A DNA stretch of 7,784 bases, taken from JAHCHL01 sp964546835 (GTDB taxonomy: Bacteria > Armatimonadota > Fimbriimonadia > Fimbriimonadales > ATM1). Each line of letters opens with the position of its first letter. Positions within the stretch are counted from its first letter, which is position 1. The notes beneath the pieces are model-generated. The model ran no database searches. It saw only the letters and a program-made list of their open reading frames with translations, and was not told where the DNA came from. Made by a program: the position numbers and the translations under genes. Positions 1 through 5,656 of this stretch are shown piece by piece. The DNA is taken from NCBI GenBank assembly GCA_964546835.1, contig CAZJKW010000103.1, positions 1-7,784 of the forward strand, in the 5' to 3' direction.

Positions 1-615
1 TTTCTGGTTGTAAGTGCGATGAGTATTGTGGGTGGGTTACACGTTGCAGGGTTGATTACTCAATTGCCTTTTATGCTTCATTTGGAACAATTTTCCGGAG
101 TCAAACTCGCGCATTTTGTTCCACCAATGTTTGTTGGAGGATATTTGTTGTGGGAACAAATGGGATTTCGGGCGGTGCTTTCGAACTCTGTGAAATGGCT
201 TGATGTTGTTTTGTTATTCGGGGTTGGTGCGGCTGTATTTATGGTCGTTTTGCGAACAGGAAATGATGCGCCTTCTGCCGTTAGCGGTTGGGAGTTAAAA
301 ATGCGCGATTTGATGGACCGTTATTTGTTGGAGCGTCCAAGAACAAAGGAGGCATTGCTCGGACATCCGGCACTTGTAATTGCGCTCGGACTTGTATCTA
401 ATCAGCAGCGCAGATTTTTGCCATTGTTTGCAATTTTGGCTGGCGTGGGTCAAGCAAGTATCGTCAACACTTTTTGTCACCTGCACACGCCGCTTCAAGT
501 GACGTTGATTCGAGTCATGATTGGCTTGATTTGCGGAGGTATCTTGGGGGCGTTGATTTGGTTTTTGTATCAAAGGGGAATGAAGGGGGTTCAAACATCG
601 CCACAACTAAATTAG
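1..615 (+). CDS. DUF5693-like multi-pass membrane protein, C-terminal part (5' end outside window)
   Basis: The frame is open to base 1, so this is the last 204 residues of a longer protein; the ATG at 19 is probably internal. Hydrophobic segments lie at about residues 3-24, 66-84, 122-132, 139-155 and 168-190, counting from base 1. The motifs ERPRTKE (111-117), GHPA (121-124) and GQASIVNTFCHLHTPL (150-165) match my recollection of the conserved C-terminal part of DUF5693 proteins. In many bacteria these are encoded directly beside csaB, and that is the case here: the end of this gene overlaps the pyruvyltransferase. The biochemical role is unknown. From topology and neighbourhood, a part in export or modification of cell-wall polysaccharide is an inference. 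The stop is TAG at 613-615. Confidence is high that it is a real gene and good for the family. Confidence 0.85.
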   Translation, partial: FLVVSAMSIVGGLHVAGLITQLPFMLHLEQFSGVKLAHFVPPMFVGGYLLWEQMGFRAVLSNSVKWLDVVLLFGVGAAVFMVVLRTGNDAPSAVSGWELKMRDLMDRYLLERPRTKEALLGHPALVIALGLVSNQQRRFLPLFAILAGVGQASIVNTFCHLHTPLQVTLIRVMIGLICGGILGALIWFLYQRGMKGVQTSPQLN

Positions 616-1676
616 TCGTTGCGGGTTATTACGGATGTGGGAACCTGGGAGATGACGCGTTACTCATTGGGTTTTTGACCGGTCTCGGCAATCTGCCAGT
701 AAAGGCGGTTGCGTTATCGGGAGCCCCTGAACGGACGAATCGATTTTTGGGAGTTCAAGCAATTGAACGACGTGACCAAAATGCTTTGGTCAAAAACCTT
801 GAAGACGCCGATGCGCTCGTTTTTGCCGGCGGTGGGTTGCTCCAGGATTCCACCAGTTTGTTCTCCTTAAAATATTACACAGGCCTAATTCAAACGGCGA
901 AATCAAAGGGCAAAAAAGTAGTTTTGTTGGCGCAGGGTATCGGGCCGATTACCAGTTTTTTGGGTAAGCGCAATGCGGCTTCAGCGCTTGGAATGTGCGA
1001 CCTGATTACCGTTCGAGACCAAACGAGTCTTTCCGTGCTGCGGTCGTTGGGTTACAAGAAACCCGTTGAAGTGACCGGAGACTTGGCCTGGTTGGTTGAA
1101 CCAGATGAGACTTCCGATGGCGGATTTGGGCTTGGAGACATGAAAACGGTGGGAATCGCCGCAAGGCCGTGGATGAAAAACAAGGATATTGCTCCTGCAT
1201 TTGCCGGCTTTGCTCAACTACTTTTTAAGAACCAATATGTGCCGGTACTCGTCGAAATGGATAACAAACTCGACACGCCGCTGCTTGACGCGATAACCAA
1301 ACTGCATGGCGGACGACCTCCGGATATGCGAAACATCCAAACTCCTTCGAGTTTGGTTGCCCGGTTAAAGCGAATGCATGCAGTTGTCGCCATGAGACTT
1401 CATGCCGGAATCTTGGCTGCATCTGCGGGAGTACCTTCGATGATGGTTACGTATGACCCGAAGGTGACCGCTTTTGCAAACCAAATGGATTTTCCAACGG
1501 TTTCGCTTGAAGGGCTTACGGCAGACCGGCTTTGGGACAGTTTCCAGCGGTTTGAACAGGACCGCAATCGGTTGATGGCATTGCTTGATAAGAAAAGACC
1601 CGAACAGGTTGCTCTTGCAAAGCGAAACATTGATATACTGATAGAACAGATTCCGAGCCTTTCCGGCAAGAGTTAA
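558..1676 (+). CDS. csaB: Polysaccharide pyruvyl transferase, CsaB type
   Basis: Predicted to transfer pyruvate from phosphoenolpyruvate to a sugar of a cell-wall polysaccharide, forming a ketal. In Bacillus and Thermus-type bacteria this makes the ligand for SLH-domain proteins. Numbered from TTG 558 (372 residues), the family landmarks are the N-terminal strand plus glycine loop GYYGCGNLGDDALL (23-36), FAGGGLLQD (89-97), AQGIGP (125-130), VTGDLAW (172-178), the conserved MRLHAGILAA (279-288) and YDPKVTAF (299-306). Length and motif order fit an intact enzyme. It overlaps the DUF5693-like gene by 58 bp, the usual partner. The start is uncertain: no ATG or GTG lies in frame near the conserved strand. 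TTG 558 (GGGGG at 546-550, 7-nt spacer) and a non-canonical ATC 597 behind AAGGGGG (583-589) are both possible; TTG 531 and 474 are less likely. It ends in tandem in-frame stops, TAA 1674 and TAA 1677. Confidence 0.9.
   Translation: MVFVSKGNEGGSNIATTKLVVAGYYGCGNLGDDALLIGFLTGLGNLPVKAVALSGAPERTNRFLGVQAIERRDQNALVKNLEDADALVFAGGGLLQDSTSLFSLKYYTGLIQTAKSKGKKVVLLAQGIGPITSFLGKRNAASALGMCDLITVRDQTSLSVLRSLGYKKPVEVTGDLAWLVEPDETSDGGFGLGDMKTVGIAARPWMKNKDIAPAFAGFAQLLFKNQYVPVLVEMDNKLDTPLLDAITKLHGGRPPDMRNIQTPSSLVARLKRMHAVVAMRLHAGILAASAGVPSMMVTYDPKVTAFANQMDFPTVSLEGLTADRLWDSFQRFEQDRNRLMALLDKKRPEQVALAKRNIDILIEQIPSLSGKS
583..589 (+). promoter_or_regulatory. Candidate Shine-Dalgarno for csaB
   Basis: AAGGGGG is one base from the consensus AAGGAGG. 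It sits inside the end of the upstream membrane-protein gene, 30 bases before its stop. The only initiation-like codon at ideal spacing (7 nt) is ATC at 597, immediately before the conserved CsaB beta-strand. The same G run is also a possible slippage site joining the two frames. Its activity as a ribosome binding site is inferred. Confidence 0.35.
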
Positions 1677-1677
1677 T

Positions 1678-1682
1678 AAGGA
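1678..1682 (+). promoter_or_regulatory. Abutting Shine-Dalgarno-like AAGGA before the barrel gene
   Basis: AAGGA lies directly against ATG 1683 with no spacer and overlaps the second TAA stop of csaB. That spacing is too short for a normal SD, so translation of the barrel gene probably depends on ribosomes terminating on csaB 6 bp upstream. TTG 1686 would give 3 nt of spacing, still short. Confidence 0.3.
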
Positions 1683-4247
1683 ATGTTGAAAGGCAAGAGA
1701 ACCTTGATTGGATTAGGGGCGTTTGCAATTTGTGCAAACGGCTTTGCCGCTTCGGATTTGATTGATTGGTTAAACGACAAAATTGTAAAGAAGATTTCCG
1801 TGTCTGGAACTCAGGCATTTGGATTGCATTTTCATCAAGTTGAAGGGGACCGTCAGACTTTTAACGAGCAATGGTATCGGGGACAAGGTGACAAAACGTT
1901 TACCGACAATCGTTACATGAGCGTTTCCGGCAAAAACGTTTTTGGATTGCTTAATTTTGATTTACAAATTAACAATGACCCATTTGCTCAGCCGTATGAC
2001 AGGCGAATCTCTTTGAATTACGACCGAAAAGGAGTTAAGGCGGATATCGGGGATATAAACGCATCGCTTTTAAACACAAATGATTTAGTGAGATTTTCGA
2101 GGACGATGCAAGGTGCTCAAGTACAAACGAAACTGTTTGACAACAAATTAACCGTCAAAGCGTTGTACAGTCAAACTAAAGCAGCCGCAAGAACCGTTAC
2201 GATTCAAGGAAACAATAGTTCGGGACCTTATTACTTAAATGCCGGATATATTTTGGATGGAACGCTAAAAGTTCAAGTTGACGGGGTCAATCAAATCCTT
2301 GGAACTGATTTTACCGTTAACACTTATGGCGGTTCGATTAACTTCATAAACAAAATCATTCCGCCGAGCAGTACGATTTTAGTTTCTTTTGAGACAATGG
2401 GCACAAACATTTCACGGGGAAACGTTATGGGCGGAAGTTTAAGTTATCAGGTTGCTCCGGGTGTTTCGATTGGTTTGACACATATTCAACAAACTCCACG
2501 AGGAAACAACTCATTAAGAGAAACTTCGGAAGAATTTCAAGGTTTTGGGCCACCTACTTCTGCGTACTTTTTGTTACAGCCACCCATGTCAACTTTGCCG
2601 ATTAAGATAACGGTAAACGGAATTTTGCAAATTGAAAACATTGATTATCGGTTTGACACGAACAACCCGCAGGTCTTTTATTTCATGAGATTTATGCCGC
2701 CGGATCAAATTATTCGTGTCACTTATACGCCGCAACCCGATTCGGGTTCATTCGGTAACGGCAAACGGTCGGTAAGCGGATTGGACGTCAATTGGAATAT
2801 TGGGAAAAATGGCAGGTTAAGTGCGAATGTTGCTCGATCAACATTGAACACTCCGCTTGGGACAACTGAGGGATTTGCAAAATCGGTCAACTTTAATTAC
2901 AACTGGGGGCGATTGAACTTTAGTACGAGGTGGCGCGAAATTCCGGGAGAATATGTAACCGTTGAAACCACCGGTTTTGGGAGAAATGACAAAGGGGTTG
3001 ACGCGACGATTAATTATGATGCCGGTCACGGACTTAGTTTTGGATTGCGCGGTTCGTCTCTTGAAATTGGTACGCCGGTTTTTCAAAACGGAGGCATTGT
3101 TACCAACAAAGGCAACAATAAAGACCTATTTTTTACTTCAAGTTGGCAGAAATCAAAAAATGAAAATCTGTTTCTTAATGCCGGAATGAGCCGAAGCGAT
3201 TACGCCGGTGCTAAAAATTCCAATAATTCAATTAACGGCGGATACAAGTTGACTCAAGGAAAGTTGACGCTTGAAGCCATTGCAAGTGGTCAACAAATTT
3301 CTGCACCCGGACTTAATTCCAAAGGTCAAACCGAAATGATTCGCAGCAATGTGATGAGCGAAAGGATTCAAAGCAGCTATCAACTTAACAAGTCATTGCA
3401 GTTAACCGGTTCGGTTGGATTGACACAAATTCAAAGTGGAGACAAAAACGGAAATGGTCATGATTTTGGTTTTACGGCCGAATGGAAACCGAATGATAAG
3501 TTAACCAATACCTTGACTTTGCGAGATACGTTTAGCGGCGCAATTACCGGAATTCCGGGTTACACCGGAGGATTTGGCGGTTATAACGGAAACGGCTTTA
3601 GTGGTGGTTCTTTTGGATTAAATATTAACAATGCAACCAGCAGAACAAAATTAGCGGTTATCAACTCAAGTTGGAACCCGTGGTCAGGATTTTCGATTGA
3701 TGCAACGTTTGTAAAGAGTCTCAGCAACGGAGATAACTTGTCGAACAGTGATTTAACATCTGCTTCGTTGTTGGCTGCATGGAGTCCAAATGCTTCTACG
3801 CGAATTGGTACGAGACTTGAACAGTCCAACGTTAGTTTTACAAATCAAAATTCGGGTACGAGCAAAAACACAATTTTGAGTCTTAGTCTTGAACAAGCAT
3901 TTGGAAGTCGTTTGAAATGGAGCACGGATTATTTATACAGTGTAAACGGCTCGGGTTCGCAAGCGGCGTTTGATCGTAAACTTAATTCTTTGCAATCGAA
4001 TTTGACTTATCAGATTGCACCGAAACAGCGAGCCATTCTTGAATATCGGCAAGGAAATGTTGGTGGATATTTGCCGGATAGAGAAACCTATATGGGGCTT
4101 GGATATTCTTATGAAATTCTTCCGGGAATTGCGCTTAGGGCAAGTTACCGGATTCGGGAGCGCGAAGCCCTTGACGCACTGAACTCCAGTACGAGTTACC
4201 GGAGTAGGGGTTTCGACCTAGAGTTAGAGATTGCTTTTGGTAGATAG
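1683..4247 (+). CDS. Outer-membrane beta-barrel protein with SprA-like strand modules
   Basis: An 854-residue exported protein. The N-terminus is a Sec signal peptide: basic KGKR at 3-6, a hydrophobic core at 7-17 and likely cleavage near FAA-SD (21-25). ATG 1683 is chosen because it keeps the basic n-region; TTG 1704 would lose it. The rest is almost entirely alternating polar/hydrophobic strands rich in Asn, Ser, Gly and aromatics, as in outer-membrane barrels. Two similar stretches, residues 183-239 and 294-348, follow the pattern DG/NG, then G.D(F/Y) or NIDY, then an Asn/Gly turn, F..., PP, and a final V.(F/Y) strand. This resembles repeated units of the gliding/secretion protein SprA. 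I see no TonB box, plug, SLH or POTRA domain. A Gly/Asn-rich stretch at 622-650 is probably an extracellular loop. It ends with the strand ELEIAFGR, so the terminal aromatic is two residues from the end. The exact function (pore, scaffold or exporter) is not readable from sequence. Stop TAG 4245. Confidence 0.85.
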   Translation: MLKGKRTLIGLGAFAICANGFAASDLIDWLNDKIVKKISVSGTQAFGLHFHQVEGDRQTFNEQWYRGQGDKTFTDNRYMSVSGKNVFGLLNFDLQINNDPFAQPYDRRISLNYDRKGVKADIGDINASLLNTNDLVRFSRTMQGAQVQTKLFDNKLTVKALYSQTKAAARTVTIQGNNSSGPYYLNAGYILDGTLKVQVDGVNQILGTDFTVNTYGGSINFINKIIPPSSTILVSFETMGTNISRGNVMGGSLSYQVAPGVSIGLTHIQQTPRGNNSLRETSEEFQGFGPPTSAYFLLQPPMSTLPIKITVNGILQIENIDYRFDTNNPQVFYFMRFMPPDQIIRVTYTPQPDSGSFGNGKRSVSGLDVNWNIGKNGRLSANVARSTLNTPLGTTEGFAKSVNFNYNWGRLNFSTRWREIPGEYVTVETTGFGRNDKGVDATINYDAGHGLSFGLRGSSLEIGTPVFQNGGIVTNKGNNKDLFFTSSWQKSKNENLFLNAGMSRSDYAGAKNSNNSINGGYKLTQGKLTLEAIASGQQISAPGLNSKGQTEMIRSNVMSERIQSSYQLNKSLQLTGSVGLTQIQSGDKNGNGHDFGFTAEWKPNDKLTNTLTLRDTFSGAITGIPGYTGGFGGYNGNGFSGGSFGLNINNATSRTKLAVINSSWNPWSGFSIDATFVKSLSNGDNLSNSDLTSASLLAAWSPNASTRIGTRLEQSNVSFTNQNSGTSKNTILSLSLEQAFGSRLKWSTDYLYSVNGSGSQAAFDRKLNSLQSNLTYQIAPKQRAILEYRQGNVGGYLPDRETYMGLGYSYEILPGIALRASYRIREREALDALNSSTSYRSRGFDLELEIAFGR
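2229..2399 (+). repeat. SprA-like strand module 1 (protein-level repeat)
   Basis: Residues 183-239 of the barrel protein: YYLN, then LDGTLKVQVDGVNQILGTDF, then VNTYGGSINF, PPSSTILVSFE. The order is a strand, a DG turn, G.DF, a GG turn, a strand, PP and a final strand. The repetition is visible only in protein, not in DNA. Confidence 0.5.
2562..2726 (+). repeat. SprA-like strand module 2 (protein-level repeat)
   Basis: Residues 294-348 of the barrel protein. AYFLLQPP, PIKITVNGILQIENIDYRF, VFYFMRFMPP and QIIRVTYTP line up with module 1 in order and spacing. The sequence has diverged: the GTDF of module 1 is NIDY here. Confidence 0.45.
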
Positions 4248-4287
4248 CGAAATCATTATTCGAAATAAGCGTATATCAAAAACAACA

Positions 4288-5604
4288 ATGAAAGGTAAGG
4301 CATTCCAAGGGTTTCGAATTCTGCACTTAGTATTCATAAGCACAATCCTGTTTTTGTTAAGCGGCTGTGCTCCGGGTTCCGCCGCCAAAGGGGAGATAGC
4401 AGGTTCGGTAACCGATATCAACGGAAACCCGGTTAGAGGGGCCGGGGTTTACATTGGCTCCCAACTTTTGGGTGAAACTTCCCCTAACGGCACTTTTGTC
4501 ATCCGAGATGTTGGGGAAGGAGTCATTGAAGTTCGAGTGGAACTCACCCGAGACGGGGCAACTTTTCGGGGCCGCAACAAGGTTGTAGTTTTTCGCAACG
4601 AGCGAACCACGAGCATCGCTATTGTTGTCGCCAGAACCAATCAATTGGGTTCTGTCAGAGGCATTGTAAAGGATGAATTCAACACGCCACTTGAAGGGGT
4701 TCGTGTGTTTGCCGGAGGGCCACTTGGTTCATGGATGGACGTAACCGATAGTGATGGCGAGTACTTGATTCGCGATTTGGTCGGTGGATACGACTATACG
4801 ATGACGGCATCGGGTCGCGGCTACGAAAACGACTCAAGCACTTTCAGTTGTGTTGCCGGAAGCACCTTGACGAAGAATTTCTTTCTAAGACTTTCCGGCA
4901 ATGAGATTCAACCAAGACCTCAAAACGTGCAGGCATATGCTTTTACGTCGCCGGTCGTGCCGACCCGAAGTGTTGAAGAGAATCGGGCTTATCTGGCGAT
5001 CAAGCACCTTATCAAGCCGCAATTGAAAAGACCTGCTTCAACCCGAGGAACGGCTCTGATTGACCATATTGAAGTGGATTTAGTGTGGGACTATGCCGCT
5101 ACACAAGAGATTCTTGGATTTGGAATTTACAAGGGTAATTCCTCGATAGGATTGACTCAATATGATGTTCTTCGAGACCCATTGGCAACTTTTTATGCAG
5201 ACATATCGGATTTCCTCTTGCCGGGCTCAACTTATTACTATGCGGTTTCAAGATTGAATACCGATTTCCCCAACGCGGTAGGGTCTGAAAGTCCATTGAG
5301 TTCCGTTGTCAATGCAACGCCGCTTGGGGATTTGTTCCTCCAAAATGTTGGCTTTGGACCTTTGAGGTTCAGATGGGACTTTGTGACAGACGTTGATGAC
5401 TATACAGTGTACGTTTTTGACCGATATCCGGATATTGAAGTGAGTCCGATTCGGGTTTTAGGGCCAGTTTCGGGTTCAAGTGTTAATTATTCGGGGCCGC
5501 CGAATTTGGTATCCGGCAATACCTACTGGTACGTGGTGGTAGGCTCAGGATACGGCGGTTCAAGCCAAACTATCAGTCAGATAGATTCGTTTGTCGCTCC
5601 GTAA
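4288..5604 (+). CDS. Surface lipoprotein with two carboxypeptidase-regulatory-like and two fibronectin-III-like domains
   Basis: A 438-residue lipoprotein. The signal peptide has basic residues up to R10, a hydrophobic stretch at 11-24 and lipobox LLSG-C with the lipidated Cys at 27. Ala-Pro follow, with no Asp at +2, consistent with outer-membrane delivery by the E. coli rule. Residues 34-114 and 120-201 are two beta-sandwich units of the CarboxypepD_reg type, each with G.V.D..G.P..GV.V, then a T...G.(F/Y).I.D(V/L) turn. Residues about 255-346 (V.L.WDYA...LGFGIYKG...YYYAVSRLN) and 350-436 (LRFRWDFV...YTVYVFD...YWYVVVGSG) look like two fibronectin-III-like domains. No catalytic motif is seen, so a structural or binding role is likely. 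I chose ATG 4288 over TTG 4231 because the latter overlaps the barrel gene and puts 19 extra residues before the signal peptide. No SD is visible before ATG 4288. It begins 40 bp after the barrel gene, which suggests a partner role. Confidence 0.85.
   Translation: MKGKAFQGFRILHLVFISTILFLLSGCAPGSAAKGEIAGSVTDINGNPVRGAGVYIGSQLLGETSPNGTFVIRDVGEGVIEVRVELTRDGATFRGRNKVVVFRNERTTSIAIVVARTNQLGSVRGIVKDEFNTPLEGVRVFAGGPLGSWMDVTDSDGEYLIRDLVGGYDYTMTASGRGYENDSSTFSCVAGSTLTKNFFLRLSGNEIQPRPQNVQAYAFTSPVVPTRSVEENRAYLAIKHLIKPQLKRPASTRGTALIDHIEVDLVWDYAATQEILGFGIYKGNSSIGLTQYDVLRDPLATFYADISDFLLPGSTYYYAVSRLNTDFPNAVGSESPLSSVVNATPLGDLFLQNVGFGPLRFRWDFVTDVDDYTVYVFDRYPDIEVSPIRVLGPVSGSSVNYSGPPNLVSGNTYWYVVVGSGYGGSSQTISQIDSFVAP
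4387..4890 (+). repeat. Tandem CarboxypepD_reg-like domains (protein-level repeat)
   Basis: Two copies of about 80 residues sit back to back within the lipoprotein (nt 4387-4629 and 4645-4890). Both carry GSV or GIV, a central D..G.P, and a DG or NG turn followed by a (F/Y).IRD strand. DNA identity between them is low, so this is an old domain duplication and not a recent repeat. Confidence 0.6.
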
Positions 5605-5612
5605 CGTCTAAC

Positions 5613-5641
5613 TTGGGTGAGAGTCAAGGATTCTCGCCTAA
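5613..5641 (+). other. Intergenic stem-loop between the lipoprotein gene and the secreted-protein gene
   Basis: Bases 5613-5623 (TTGGGTGAGAG) can pair with 5631-5641 (TTCTCGCCTAA) over 11 positions, including three G-T wobbles, around a 7-base loop. It begins 8 bases after the TAA of the lipoprotein gene and ends 15 bases before the next ATG. No T-run follows, so a classical intrinsic terminator is unlikely. An mRNA-stabilising or processing hairpin, or a partial attenuator, is possible. Confidence 0.45.
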
Positions 5642-5656
5642 TCCAATAAGCCGCCT

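Noticed and set aside
474..557. Longer csaB start at TTG 474 (400 residues)
   Set aside because: It would add 28 residues made from the overlapping frame of the upstream membrane-protein gene, with no family similarity; the conserved CsaB N-terminus starts near 612.
295..606. Minus-strand frame opposite the DUF5693-like gene
   Set aside because: The plus-strand frame has conserved family motifs over the same bases; the antisense product shows no domain or signal.
4249..4264. Short inverted repeat CGAA...TTCG after the barrel gene as a terminator
   Set aside because: The stem is only about 4-5 bp and AT-rich, with no T-run, and the next gene begins 40 bp after the stop; this is likely chance.
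4231..4287. Longer lipoprotein start at TTG 4231
   Set aside because: It overlaps the barrel gene and adds 19 charged residues ahead of an otherwise complete lipoprotein signal peptide beginning at ATG 4288.
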